Assembly: GCA_032717465.1 (NCBI GenBank)
Contig: CM064681.1
Location: 11,240,484-11,304,483 of the forward strand
Reading direction: 5' to 3'
Length of the DNA stretch: 64,000 nt
Source: Coenobita brevimanus
Taxonomy: Eukaryota > Arthropoda > Malacostraca > Decapoda > Coenobitidae
A model generated the notes under the pieces. The model searched no databases, was not told where the DNA came from, and saw nothing but the letters and a program-made list of their open reading frames with translations. The first letter of the stretch is position 1. Each line of letters starts with the position of its first letter. Below are positions 44,488 through 58,490 of this stretch, piece by piece. A program made the translations under genes and the position numbers.

Positions 44488-44715
44488 GGTCCCTGTGCCA
44501 CCTGTGTACTACAGGTGCTGTGCCACCTGTGTACTACAGGTGCTGTGCCACCTGTGTACTACAGGTGCTGTGCCACCTGTGTACTACAGGTGCTGTGCCA
44601 CCTGTGTACTACAGGTGCTGTGCCACCTGTGTACTACAGGTGCTGTGCCACCTGTGTACTACAGGTCCTATGCCACCTGTGTACTACAGGTCCTGTGCCA
44701 CCTGTGTACTACATT
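44488..44715. repeat. Minisatellite, 25 bp palindromic unit, 9 copies
   Basis: The unit is CTGTGCCACCTGTGTACTAC + AGGTG. CACCTGT and ACAGGTG are inverted around GTACT, so every unit is a short palindrome. CTGTGTACTACATTCAGTCG at both edges (44452 and 44704) marks the ancestral flank duplicated with the array. Confidence 0.95.
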
Positions 44716-44825
44716 CAGTCGCTGTCAACGTTTGTCAAGTAGACACTGTTCTGTCCACTACTAGCCACTCACAGCCCAAAATGTTTACCTCAAGTTTTTT
44801 AAGCAGTTTTTATTCACATCAACGC

Positions 44826-45030
44826 CTTTCAGCCCCATGACGTAGTTTTTATATATTATTTGTCATTTTTGCTGTTTCCATACTGTTTATTTAACTTACG
44901 ACAGTTTTGGAATTCAGGCGTAAGATATAACATTGCTTTAGCTCTTTGCCTGCCTGAGAACTGTGGTAAACAATATATACAGTGTGGTGGTGGCAGCAGC
45001 AGTAATGACCATCTCAGCCTGAAGGGGTTA
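44826..45030. mobile_element. MITE-C candidate, about 205 bp
   Basis: The left end is AACGCCTTTCAGCCCCATGA. The right end GCCTGAAGGGGTTA is its approximate inverse, with GACGTA left against AATGACCATC right. The interior is AT-rich and non-coding. Shares the end word with 33404-33582. Confidence 0.4.
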
Positions 45031-45054
45031 TATAGCACAAGACCAGTATTATAA

Positions 45055-45159
45055 CACTCTCTCTCTCTCTCTCTCTCTCTCCTTCCCCCCCCCCAACCCA
45101 GCGTTTCGTGTTCATTAATTGGGTTAATTCGTCACGCAGCCGTTTTACAGATTTGCGCC

Positions 45160-45220
<61 letters not shown>

Positions 45221-45365
45221 AAACAATTCGTGCCATCCGCAGGTGTGTTAATTAATGAAGGTAATTTCTCGGTCATTAAAGGTGGACCTGATTTTTCCAG
45301 ACTTTAGCTATTATGTGAGCTGGAGAGTTGGTGGCAGTAAATAGATAGATAGATAGATAGATAGA
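45055..45365. repeat. (CT)n, C run, (GA)n and (GATA)n
   Basis: (CT)n at about 45056-45081 with a C run, (GA)26 at about 45165-45218, and (GATA)n at 45341-45366. CGTTTTACAGATTTGCGCCA before the (GA)n resembles CGCCCCACAGATTATGCCAA before the (GA)n at 4.1 kb, so both GA runs sit in related contexts. Confidence 0.85.
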
Positions 45366-45504
45366 TATTAGTTTAGTTTTGTTTGATAGATAGGCTGATC
45401 GATAGACAAATAGACTGTGTTAATCGGTTCAGGCCGAGGACGTATTTGTGTTTCCATCTGTGCTGTGTATAGGTTAGGAGAGGTTTAGAACTGGAGGAAT
45501 GAGA

Positions 45505-45910
<406 letters not shown>

Positions 45911-46019
45911 GGGTGCTTGGGTCTCTTCACACCGACGACATATTTCCTGTTTAAATCTTGCTGTGTTCAGGCGATTCTCCTGAGGTCAGAAGGCAGTGAC
46001 GGGGAGCCTACACGTGGTG

Positions 46020-46258
46020 ACGCTGTGCACCCTGGGTGGAGCAGCTGTGGCGTCAACCTGGGAGACAACGCTGGGCACTGTGCGTGGACCAGCTGTGGTG
46101 TCCACCCGAGAGCCAAACCTTCCTCTATATCCCCGCACTTCGCCGTGGGAAGGACCCTAGTGGGTGGAGCAGCTGTGGCGTCCACCCGGGAGACAAACCT
46201 TCCCGTGTATCCCCGCAACTCGCCGTGGGGAGGACCCTAGTGGGGCACTGTGTACCAC
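46020..46258. repeat. GC-rich tandem duplication, about 95 bp unit, 2.5 copies
   Basis: GTGGAGCAGCTGTGGCGTC, AGACAAACCTTCCCGTGTAT, CCCCGCACTTCGCCGTGGG and AGGACCCTAGTGGG recur in order. It is the most GC-rich stretch for several kb around. No coding motif is identified in the frames that cross it. Confidence 0.75.
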
Positions 46259-46411
46259 AAGGGGTCGCTGGATCCCTACACGGTATATGTACCGTACTGC
46301 ACCTGTAGGACGGCACCAAGGAAGGTACTACTGGCCTGTGGTGGATAGATCGGAGATAAACAACAACAACAACAAGAACAACAACAACACATGAGGTTAG
46401 TGGGACAAGTA

Positions 46412-46770
46412 GTGTTAGACAGCCCTGGTTAATCCTTCACCACCAGGTACCAGACAACCTTGGTTAATGCTTCACCACCAGGTACCAGACAGCCTTGGTT
46501 AATGCTTCACCACCAGGTACCAGACAGCCTTGGTTAATCCTTCACCACCAGGTACCAGACAACCTTGGTTAATCCTTCACCACCAGGTACCAGACAGCCC
46601 TGGTTAATCCTTCACCACCAGGTACCAGACAGCCTTGGTTAATGCTTCACCACCAGGTACCAGACAGCCCTGGTTAATCCTTCACCACCAGGTACCAGAC
46701 AGCCTTGGTTAATGCTTCACCACCAGGTACCAGACAGCCCTGGTTAATCCTTCACCACCAGGTACCATGT
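46412..46770. repeat. Minisatellite, 36 bp unit, about 10 copies
   Basis: The unit is CACCACCAGGTACCAGACAG then CCCTGGTTAATCCTT. CC/CT (CCCTGG/CCTTGG), AATCC/AATGC and CAGC/CAAC variants mark subfamilies. Confidence 0.94.
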
Positions 46771-47179
46771 CTAGGTTACATATAATATTCATGTAGCATC
46801 AGCAGTGCACTACACTATGACGTATTGGCCTGAAGGGGTTAAGAGCAGGAAAGAGGGAACCGGTGTGGATGGGGAAGGAGGAGGAGGAGGACGAGGAGGT
46901 AGGGGAGGAAGAGGAGGAGGAGGAAATGTGGTAGGAAAAGGAGGAATTAAGTGAAGTGGGATACGAAAAGTAATCCACAAGCATAATACTGTATTTGTGT
47001 ATTTATTTATCCACACCCATGTTATTGTTTTATGTATTTATTTATGTATATTATCCTGACGGTTGTATTTCCTGAGACCCCTAAGTACTTCCTAAGATAA
47101 ATTAAATCGTCTGATGATACCAAACATTAACAAAAAAAAAAAAAATTGTCATCTGAATGAAGTTATTAAAGGAAATTAT

Positions 47180-47180
<1 letters not shown>
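46771..47180. other. No gene recognised
   Basis: A MITE-C end word at 46825-46840, GGAGGAGGAGGA purine DNA at 46865-46930, and an A run near 47132-47144. Confidence 0.45.
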
Positions 47181-47181
<1 letters not shown>

Positions 47182-47234
<53 letters not shown>

Positions 47235-47897
47235 TGTGTGCGTGCGTGCGTGCGCGTCCTAACCACACCTCCAATTTCCCGCCACAACACTAATTTAAAA
47301 AGTTAATCGCCATGGACAGAGTTAGTGATGTGTGTGTGTGGGGGGGGTGAGTGGGAGGGGGTAACCGGGGCAGCATGTCTATTCCCCACACCAGCAGACT
47401 GAGCCATTCCCACAGCACAAGATAGAAGGATGCAGTATATTGACAGCCCTGTATAATATACAGTATATGTATGTATATAGATAAATGTGTATATGTATGT
47501 ATGTAGGTATATGTGTACATGTATGTAGGTATCAGTGCCACTTCAAAACTATGAGTGTTGTTTTTAATTAAAGGACAGAATGGTACCCGGCCATGGGTTT
47601 CAACAGCATTAAAAATACCGACATGAAAATATTGTTATATGTTTTAGGGAGACCAAGGGGAAAGGGCAAGGGGGAAAGGGGGAAAAAGAGAAGGAGGGGG
47701 AGGAAAGGAGGAAGAGGAGAGGGAGGGGGAAGGACATGGGGAAGAGGAGAGGGAGGGCGAAGGACGAGGAAGAGGAGAGGGAGGGGGAGTGCATGAGGAA
47801 AAAAAGAAAGGAAATGGAAATGAACGAGGAAAGAAACCAGGAAAAGGAAAGTGCTAAAGAACAAGAAATGTAAAAGGAAAGGTGAGGACCAGACAAC

Positions 47898-47959
<62 letters not shown>

Positions 47960-48049
47960 TATAGTATATCCTAATATAATTTTAATATAAGCAATCGTTT
48001 CTTAAATAGAATGCTTGAATACACAAAGAAAAAAAATCTTATTACAAAC

Positions 48050-48102
<53 letters not shown>
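47182..48102. repeat. (GT)n, purine tract, (GA)n, (GT)n series
   Basis: (GT)n ending in GCGTGCGTGCG at about 47183-47257, a G-rich stretch at 47340-47360, polypurine DNA at about 47650-47880, (GA)29 at about 47900-47957, and (GT)25 at about 48051-48101. The stretch from 47360 to 47640 holds nothing recognisable. Confidence 0.85.
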
Positions 48103-48104
<2 letters not shown>

Positions 48105-48105
<1 letters not shown>

Positions 48106-48660
48106 ACCTTTTCTCTCCACTCTACGCTACTCGTCATCCTTCTCCTTCCCTCCTCTTCTTTTCTCTCTCTTTCTTCTCCTTTTCTCACCAGAATTTCTTC
48201 TGACCTCACCCATTTCCTCTACTCCTCTTCTGTCCCTCCCTCTTTTTTTTTTTCTTTCCCACTCTTCTCCCTTCCACTTCCCCTTCCTCTCTTTTTTCTC
48301 TTTCCATTCTCCTTATCCCTCCCTCCTTTTTCCCCTTTCCCACTCTCCTTCTTTCTCACCCTCTCATTGTTCCCTTTCTCACTCTCCGTATCCCCCTTAC
48401 CTCTTCCTCTCCCTCTCCTTGTCCTACTCCATGTCCCTCTCCTTTCTCCCCCCTGTCTTCCCCTATACTTCCCTCTCGTGTTCAGCTGTTTCTGCTCCTC
48501 CCCTCCTTTCTCTCCCGCTTCCCCTCCCCCTTCCACTTCACCTCCCTGTCCCCCCTCTTTCTTTCTCTCATTCCTCCCGCCCCCTCTCACTTCACTTCTC
48601 TCTCCCCCTCCCCTTCCTCTCCCCCTCCCCTTCACCTCTTCCCCCCCCCCCTTTGTAATC
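48105..48660. repeat. Polypyrimidine tract, about 550 bp
   Basis: C/T-rich plus strand with CCCCTCCCC words and a C run at about 48640-48650. Ser/Pro/Leu/Phe frames are artefacts. Confidence 0.8.
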
Positions 48661-48720
48661 CCGTAATCAGTGCCAGGCCACTCCGATAAAACTTTGATGA
48701 AAACCTGGTACAGAACTCTG

Positions 48721-48756
<36 letters not shown>

Positions 48757-48761
48757 TCTCC

Positions 48762-49028
48762 GCATAAATAACACCTCTTCTTAACCTATTTATTTTGCTT
48801 ATTGTACCTTATTACCCTTTGCTGTGTTATATAAATCCTTCCAGTATCGCCATACTCCGCATAAATAACACCTCTTCCTAACCAGTTTATTGTTTATTGT
48901 TCCTTATTACCCTTTGCTGAGTTATATAAATCCTTCCAGTATCGCCATACTCCGCATAAATAACACCTCTTCCTAACCAGTTTATTGTGTTTATTGTACC
49001 TTATTACCCCTTGCTGTGTTATATAAAT
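48762..49028 (-). repeat. Tandem MITE-A derivative, about 110 bp unit, left of LINE nest
   Basis: The unit contains CTCCGCATAAATAACACCTC, CTAACCAGTTTATT, TGTACCTTATTACCCTTTGC and TATATAAATCCTTCCAGTAT, repeated about 2.4 times. The words are the interior and right end of MITE-A fused head to tail. The array is cut at about 49028 by the RTE element and resumes at 59798, so the RTE inserted into it. Confidence 0.8.
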
Positions 49029-50934
49029 CTTACCTTTACCCCCTGGGGGTAGGTTTTTTTTTTTTTTTTTTTTCAAGAATACTCCCCCAGTATCCCTGTT
49101 TGTCGTAAAAGGCGACTAAAAGGGTTGGCGGAGGGTTAATGCCCCTCCCCGGAAAACACCTAACCAAAAAGTCAAACAATAAGCCTCGGACAAGGACTGA
49201 CCAAAAGATGACGACCAAGGACCGGACAAAGGACATGGTAATTGGAACATTGAATGCAAGGGGAGCGAATGATGAGGTGAAAGAGAGAGAGATTGTCCAG
49301 GTGCTTGAGGGTGCGAAAGTTGATGTATGCGGAATAATTGAAACTAAATGGTGAGGTGAGAGTGTGAGAGAATGGGAGTATGGATGGGGTATATGTGCAG
49401 GAGTAGGTGAGAAAGAGGGCAAAAGAAGGAGCATGTATAGTTGTGAGTAAAGGATGGAAGGAGAGCATAAGAGAGTGTGGATCAGATGGGTCAAGGATTG
49501 TGTGGGTAAGATTGAAAGTTGGAATACAAATGTGGGTGATTGTGTGTGTGTATGCACCAACGCAAGATTGTGCAAGCAGAGTGAGAGAAGAGTTCTGGAC
49601 AAATGTGGAAGTGTGCATGGAAAAGTTTGGAAGGAATGAGAGTGTTTTTGTTCGGTGATATGAATGGTAAAGTAGGGAATGTGAAGGTGGATGGAATAGT
49701 TGGTGAGTGGGGTGTGGCTGCTGAGATAGATGAGAATGGCAGTGCGTTAGTGGACATTTGTGCTGGGAGGGGGTTGGTGATAGCCAATACTCTCTTCAGG
49801 CACAAAATGATCCACAGGTATACATGGCGAGTGGTGAGAACGGTGGGTGGTGAACTGAATGAAAGGAAGGCAATGATTGATTATGTGTGTGTGGATGAAA
49901 GGATGCGAAAATGTGTAATGGATGCAAGAGCTTATAGAGGTTGGGGGGGTGGACTTTCTGACCACTACTTGGTGGTGGCCAGAATCAAGATCCAATTAAG
50001 ATGGAGAAATAGAAGAAGGGAGGGATGGGAAGAAGGAATATTTGTAAGGAGAGTGGAAAGGTTACAAGAAGATGAGAAAAAGGCAGAGTATAAGAGAGAA
50101 GTGGAGGAACGATTAGGCAAATATGAATTGGAGCAGATGGCGAACGTGGAAGGTGTGTGCAGGATATTCACAGAAGAAATATGTGCAGCGTGTGATGTGG
50201 TGTGTGGGATGAAGAGAAGACGGAGGTGTGTGCAAGGAACAGCGTGGTGGAATGAAGAGGTGAGACAGGCTGTGGTACAAAAGAAGAAAGCATACAATGA
50301 ATGGATGAGAAATAGGGGTGTGGAAGAAGTTGAGATGCGGAAGAAAGAGTTATATGTAGAAACAAAGAGAGAGGTGAAAAGATTATTAAGAGAGAGTAAG
50401 AAGAGATTGGATGAGGAATTTGGAAGGAACTTGAGTGTAAAATGGAGGAACTGTAAGAAAATGTTCTGGAAAGAGGTGAAAAGATTAAGACAGGGTGGAA
50501 GTGAAGTTAGCAGGGGAGTGAAAGATAAAAATGGTAGATTACTAGTGGAGAAGGGAGAAAAAGTGAGCAGATGGAGAGAACACTTTAAGGAATTGCTGAA
50601 CATAGAGGATGGAAGTAATGCGAGTATAAGTGGCTGGGGAATGGCTGGGAGAAGGAGGGAGGTGAGAAGATAGGAAGAAATCAGTAGGATAGAAGTTGTG
50701 AAAGCAATGAAGAAAGTTAAATTGGGGAAAGCCCCAGGAATTGATGGAGTGTGTGGTGAAATGCTGAAGTATGGGGGAGAGATAGTAGTAGAATGGATGT
50801 GGAAAATGTGCAGATTGGCCTGGGAGGAAGGTAGAGTCCCGGAGGATTGGAAGCCAGGTATAATTATTCCCTTGTACAAAGGAAAAGGGGAAAAAGAAGT
50901 GTGTGGTAATCATAGGGGCATTTGTCTTCTTAGT
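49029..50934 (+). mobile_element. RTE-like LINE (outer copy), 5' part
   Basis: The 5' portion of a plus-strand RTE-like element, continued at 58491-59797. The 5' region has CCAGTATCCCTGTTTGTCGT and AAAGGCGACTAAAAGGG, then a degraded endonuclease (IGTLNARGANDEV and IIETKW near 49240-49350; FLFGDMNGKVGN near 49645; LSDHYLVVARIKI near 49955), a linker with WWNEEVRQAVVQKKKAYNEW, and RT blocks 0-1 (GKAPGIDGVCGEMLK near 50730; IIPLYKGKG near 50866). It stops at the TTAGT target duplication 50930-50934. In-frame stops (for example at 50671-50673) and frameshifts make it inactive. Summed with its 3' part it is about 3.2 kb, the usual RTE length. Confidence 0.88.
49603..50673 (+). pseudogene. RTE ORF fragment: endonuclease end to RT start
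   Basis: The longest surviving frame of the outer RTE copy, 356 codons. It covers the endonuclease Asp/Asn (GDMNG) and SDH motifs and the endonuclease-RT linker, and ends at a TAG just before the RT palm. The inner copy has CAG at the same place (RRQEEISR), so the stop is a point mutation in this copy. Confidence 0.8.
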
Positions 50935-50961
50935 CTATCTATCTATCTATTGCCAGACGCC

Positions 50962-51587
50962 TCAATCCCGTTTGGGGTGGCCACAAACAAATCGCCTCCA
51001 AGTCGCCCTGTCCCCTGCCATTTCACTCCCCTGCTCCCAACTCACACCCCCCTCTCTCATATACCTCTCCACCCCATCTCTCCATCTCATCCTCGGCCTC
51101 CCCCTCCCTCTTTCCCCCTCCACCTCACTCACATACACTCTCTTCGTCAGTCTTTCACCCGCCATCCTCTCCACATGGCCAAACCACCTCAGTGTGTTCC
51201 TCATAACGCTTCCTATCACATCCACATCCACACCACATCGCTCCTTTATATCCTCATTCGTCAGCCTGTCTCTCCATGTGACTCCACAGGCTCCTCTTAA
51301 ATAACTCATTTCCACGGCTCTCACTCTTGACTTGTGTCCTTCCAACAACGTCCAAGCTTCACTTCCGTACGTTAGAGTTGGTATCACAATACTGTCATGT
51401 AGTAACTTTTTCACTTCCATGCTCACTTCCCTGTTTCTTATCACTGCTTTCAAAGAACCAGCAATCTTTCTTCCCTGCTGTACCCTTTCAAGCACTTCAC
51501 CCTCCAAACCTCCATCCTTACTCATCACACTACCCAAGTACTTAAACGTACTCACATTTTCCAATTCCTCACCATCCAACCTCGCTG
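50962..51587 (-). pseudogene. RTE C-terminal region (inner copy), beyond the transposon
   Basis: The minus frame resumes after the transposon with ARLDGEELENVSTFKYLGSV and runs through LTYGSEAWTLLEGHKSRVRA, the CGVTWRDRLTNEDIKER block and FGHVERMAGERLTKR to GHPKRD, then stop and (TAGA)n tail. This is the typical RTE C-terminal part. Joined to 57326-58490 it is contiguous with the outer copy at 59100-59797. Residues before ARLDG in the open frame belong to the transposon arm. Confidence 0.85.
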
Positions 51588-51589
51588 TA

Positions 51590-53650
<2,061 letters not shown>

Positions 53651-54181
53651 CCGAGAGAAACAATGATAGAGAGAAACTATAAAATTATCCGGTAACCAAG
53701 TCAGAGGCAGCTCATGACAAATGACTATGTTTATGAAACAAATGTAGATAAACATTTTATTTTCCCAAATATACTGTATTATGGAAGATTATTCAGTTAT
53801 GTATTACAGTTAACATAATATGGCACGCATCGTGCATGAAAACCAGTGAATCATCGTCACTAAGCTACATGTCAATGTAATAAGGAAAAATATGTAATAC
53901 ATAGTGTTTATTTTATAGTTATTACAACATGAAGTGACATTTTCCCTGCAAGGAGAACCTTAAAAGAAAACATATATATATTGTTTCCAATTTTGACCCA
54001 ATACCTTTGGTTATTTACGCACGTTCATACATGTGTAAAAGGTCATGCATTTCATTTCATATATTCACAGGACAATCCTTAACTTCTCCCACCCGATAAA
54101 TAAATAAACTTAAATGATATTGATACAGTCAGGTAACCAAACATGGTTACAATAAAAGTTTCAACCTGTTCAAAATTAAAT

Positions 54182-55523
54182 CTAATATTTAGTCCACCCT
54201 CCATCGCATTCTATTACCTCTTGCAATCGCTGTGGCATAGATGAAACATCATTATATATGATGTGTGCATTGCGTCTGAATGTCTCCCACTCAGCCCTGC
54301 TGTGATCCAGTAACTGGCGGGAGGTTCTCTCCTGGCCAGGCACCCATGAATTAACAATGCTTCCCCATACATTTTCTATAGGGTTGAGGTCACATCCCCT
54401 GCTAGGCCATTCCAGAAGCTCTAGATGTCGTTGCTTCTCAAACCAGCATCTGACAATTCTCGCTGTGTGGATGGGCGAATTATCCTAGGAATGGAGAGAA
54501 AACAGGACAGGTTAACGATTGTCTTACAGTGTTCACACGTGACCGGTAAAGTTCATTCCTACTGCTTGTAGGCAATGATTAAGACTAATTCCAGTAAAAA
54601 ATCATCTATCGTTTAGTATAATGAATTTAGTAAGAGCCATTAAATACCCAAATGGTTGTCAAACTGCTCTTGAAATTACGATGAGACAGTTCATATGAAT
54701 AGGACCCCGATGCACTTATTTTTAATCATGAAAAAGTGTTTAATTGTAAAAGTGACTAATAGTATATGGCATATATATTTACTATAAACAACAAACACAC
54801 ACACCTGCATATAGATGATCTGCTCAGGATAAGGCAGGGCAAAACTTCGTACACTAGGCAGCATTACCTCTTCCAGGATCTCTATGTATTTTTCAGAGTT
54901 GAACCTCCCGTCTATTTCTGCCATTTCTCCAATTCCATAGAGGTGTATCCAACCCCACACATTGGCCGTCACATGGCCACTTCTGGCCACCTCGTAGATG
55001 TTGCGCCTGTTATACCTAGTGCCGTTTACCCTCCAACAGTGAAGTCGGCCATGGGTTGACGAAGAAAATGACTTCTCATCTGAGAAGAAACTCGGCCCCA
55101 GAATGATTTTTCTTTGTCAACATGCTGGTGAGCAAAGCGAAGCCTGGCCTCACGATGTCTATCGTCAAGTAGCCCTTTCACTGCATGAGTTCGGTGATGA
55201 TGTCCTGTTTCGTGAAGTCGCCTCCTAACAGTTTCTGCAGACACATTCATATGCAGCCTTTCCTGGATAGCAACTGCGTTGGTGAAAGGATCGTTTTCAA
55301 CTTCGCCAATTATTTGTCTGTCCTCTTGAGGGGTGGTTTTTCTCGGTGCTCCACACCTAGGGCGATCTAGTAGACAGGCAGATTCCTCCCATCTTTGAAT
55401 CCACCGTCGCACAGTTGGCTTAGATAAACCGAGGTGTGCTGCTATCTCTGCTACAGTGTGGCCTGCTTCCTTCATGCCAATAATTTGGCCTCGCTTTGCT
55501 AACTTGTCTTGAGGTGGATCCAT
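54182..55523 (-). pseudogene. Tc1/mariner transposase, DD35E, one intron, one frameshift
   Basis: Starts at ATG 55523 and stops at TAG 54184-54182. The N-terminus has a paired-like helix-turn-helix (GHTVAEIAAHLGLSKPTVRR, residues about 21-40) and a basic CGAPRKTT linker like the GRPR hook. The first catalytic Asp is in FSDEKSF (codon 55080-55078), in a frame displaced by one base near 55090 from the start frame. The middle reads YNRRNIYEVARSGHV and NVWGWIHLYG. The second Asp is in QDNSPIHTA and the Glu in CDLNPIENVWG, with 35 residues between them by my count. The codon for that Gln (CAG) ends exon 1 at 54805, and exon 2 starts with the Asp codon at 54484; the 320 bp between has GT...AG ends. 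DNA cut-and-paste enzyme acting on the element ends; this copy is disabled by the frameshift. Confidence 0.85.
54485..54804 (-). other. Predicted 320 bp spliceosomal intron inside the transposase
   Basis: The minus strand reads ATGCAG|GTGTGTGTG at the 5' side and a pyrimidine tract TTTTCTCTCCATTCCTAG|GATAAT at the 3' side. Phase 0. Removing it joins YMQ to DNSPIHTA, exactly restoring the block around the second catalytic Asp. The intervening DNA is AT-rich with stops in the joined frame. Confidence 0.75.
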
Positions 55524-55697
55524 TGCTTAAGGTTGTCATTTCCTGGCGGTGGTGCAACGGGTTATGAGAACAAAACCGTGCCATGAGATATCAGAACACC
55601 TCGGATTCTGAGGAGTAAATCCTGGAGGGAGGGGAGGGGGAGGAAGAGGGTGGATAAACGCCTTCCTTACAGATGGTTCGGAGAATTCGCACTTTAC

Positions 55698-55713
55698 AAT
55701 TTGAATTCTTCCT

Positions 55714-55788
<75 letters not shown>

Positions 55789-57323
55789 TTAATGGTGTCT
55801 ATTATTTTTTTAAACAGTATACAGTAATATATGTTATAGATATAATGATATTACTACGGAAAAATATATAAATATGATGAAATAATTCAGAGTTAACGAT
55901 GTTTACTTACTTGATGATACTTCCCAATATGTCATTATTTTATATACCTGGTTTCCGTCTTCCTATCCATCGCCTTCTCACCTTGCCTTTCCTTTTGTCA
56001 AACTGTATACAGTAATATATGTTACAAATATACTGACTATTACTACGGACAAATACTTACCCATAGATCATTTATATACTTGGTTTCCGTCTCCCTATCC
56101 ATCGCCTTCTCACCTTGCCTTTCCTTTTGTAAAACTGCATACAGTAATATATATTACAAATAGAATGACTATTGCCACCGACAAATATTTACTCATATAT
56201 CATTTATATACTTGGTTTCAGTCTTCCTATCCTTCGCCTTCTCACCTTGCCTTTCCACGTCTATCCTTGTCCTTCGACATGTTATTGTCGTCGCTCAGTC
56301 TCTTCTTTTGTCTGTAGAGTATTTCATACTCATCAGTGTTCACTTTTTATATGCCTTTCATCATTTCCTATGTGAGCCTTTTCATCCTCCACCCCTGTTG
56401 GACGGCGCCGTATTATTATGCTTTTTTACAGTCACACTTCTGATGCCGTTTCTTTATTTTTCATACATGCGTTCTGAGTGACACATCCGTTTACATAATG
56501 TCTTCATTACTGGATCCCTCCTCATCAGTGGTCTTATTCTAGTGGATACTGGTATTACAGAGAAACGCATGATGGAAGAAAGGTAAAAGATTACACCGAT
56601 TTTACTGTCGTAACGAGGGATTTTATGGCTGAGCCCTAGATTGTGATAGGGCTGCCATATCACCTATATTATCGACACAATCTAATTATCTGGTTGTCAG
56701 TGTTCTGTCGGATAATCTTCTTTAATTTTTATTACAATATTACTTCATCTAGTATGTTCACCCTTGGATGTTGCCAGTTTCTAATGTGCTTATCACTTTG
56801 ACAGACTTGTGCGTATTCTTAATTTCTATTTTAAATTTGTTGCTCTCACTCTTTCGATATTAATGAATTCATAAAGGAATGAATAGATGAGAAAAAAAAA
56901 AAAAAAAAATTTCCTTAACTTGTTCGTAGCACTGGTCGGCCTAAGCAGATTATAAGAGTGTAGTCATTAATAACACTGGAAGAATGTCAGAAGTAACGCC
57001 AGATGCTTTAGTATTTGGTAGTACTACTGTGATTTGGTACAAATGGCATGACACATTTATACATTCTAATAACTCCTGCAAAAATGAATACAGTCATGAA
57101 ACTCGCAAATTTTCATTAGCAACAGGCATAATATATCATGCCCATCATATCGAGTAACATGCAGTAAACTCGAACGTTCAGGTGCTTCACAACGCGGTTC
57201 ACAAACCTCAGAAGCTATCTGGGGAGACGGGTGGAGGGAGGGGGTGTAGAGGGGGGGAATGCAACGTTGCCACATTCATCAAATCGCCCACAATGAGAGG
57301 AACGAAACTTCTGTGGCCAATAG
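55698..57323 (-). repeat. Right inverted arm of the transposon, ~1.62 kb
   Basis: The inverse of the left arm. From inside out: (CT)n(TA)n at 55717-55787; three ~130 bp units near 55960, 56090 and 56220 (CCTATCCATCGCCTTCTCAC; CTTGCCTTTCCTTTTGT); then the conserved outer 1.1 kb with the matching A run at 56892-56909. Short open frames here have exact mirror images in the left arm; none resembles a protein. Confidence 0.88.
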
Positions 57324-57403
57324 TACATTCACTGACTTCACCTCTCTCAAAGACCATCACTTTACTCTTCCCTACATTCACCTTTAGATTCCGTTTCTTA
57401 CAC

Positions 57404-58474
57404 TCACTCAAACTCATCCACCAAGCCTTGCAGCTCCCCTTCGTCTTCACTCAACAACACAGTATCATCTGCAAGCAACAGTACAGGGAGTTTCCAAACA
57501 CTATCCTCTCTCACCAGGGCCACTCCAACATCCACTACCCTACCTTGTACCTCTTTTATTACCCCATCCATGTACAGATTGAACAACCATGGAGACATGA
57601 CACATCCATGTTTCAACCCAACTTTCAAAGAGAAAAATTCACTTAGTTCACCATCCACACGCACTGCAGCCTTCGCACCATCGTACATACTCTTCACAGC
57701 ATTCAACAACTTCCCATCTACTCCATATATTCTTAACACTTTCCACAATCCTAGTCTATCCACCCTGTCATATGCTTTCTCCAAATCCATGAAAGCCGCA
57801 TACAACTTCTTTCCCTTCTCTAGAAACTTTTCCACTAAAGATCTAAGAATGAATATCTGATCTACACAACCTCTTCCCTTCCTAAAGCCTCCCTGTTCTT
57901 CTCCAACTAATTTCTCTGTTCTTTCTCTAACTCTGTCAATAAGTATCCTACCATACACTTTTCCCATTATACTAAGAAGACAAATGCCCCTATGATTACC
58001 ACACACTTCTTTTTCCCCTTTTCCTTTGTACAAGGGAATAATTATACCTGACTTCCAATCCTCCGGGACTCTACCTTCCTCCCAGTCCAATCTGCACATC
58101 TTCCACATCCATTCTACTACTATCTCTCCCCCATGCTTGAGCATTTCACCACACACTCCATCAATTCCTGGGGCTTTCCCTGATTTAACTTTCTTCATTG
58201 CTTCCACAACTTCTATCCTACTGATTTCTTCCTGTCTTCTCACCTCCCTCCTTCTCCCAGCCATTCCCCAGCCACTTATACTCGCAATACTTCCATCCTC
58301 CACGTTCAACAATTCCTTAAAGTGTTCTCTCCATCTGCTCACTTTTTCTCCCTTCTCCACTAGTAATCTACCATTTTTATCTTTCACTCCCCTGCTAACT
58401 TCACTTCCACCCTGTCTTACTCTTTTCACCTCTTTCCAGAACATTTTCTTACAGTCCCTCCACTTTACACTCAA
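57404..58474 (-). pseudogene. RTE reverse transcriptase domain (inner copy)
   Basis: 356 open codons. GKAPGIDGVCGEMLKHGG (block 0/1), IIPLYKGKG and HRGICLLSIMGKVYGRIL (block 2a), AAFMDLEKAYDRVDR (block A, catalytic Asp), LKHGCVMSPWLFNLYMDG (block B) and LLADDTVLLSED (block C; Leu where the outer copy has Phe). The frame is broken near 57410 just before the thumb, where the next frame gives KKRNLKVNVGKSKVMVF. RT is thus nearly whole, but the element lacks its endonuclease. Confidence 0.85.
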
Positions 58475-58490
58475 ATTCCTTCCAAATTCC

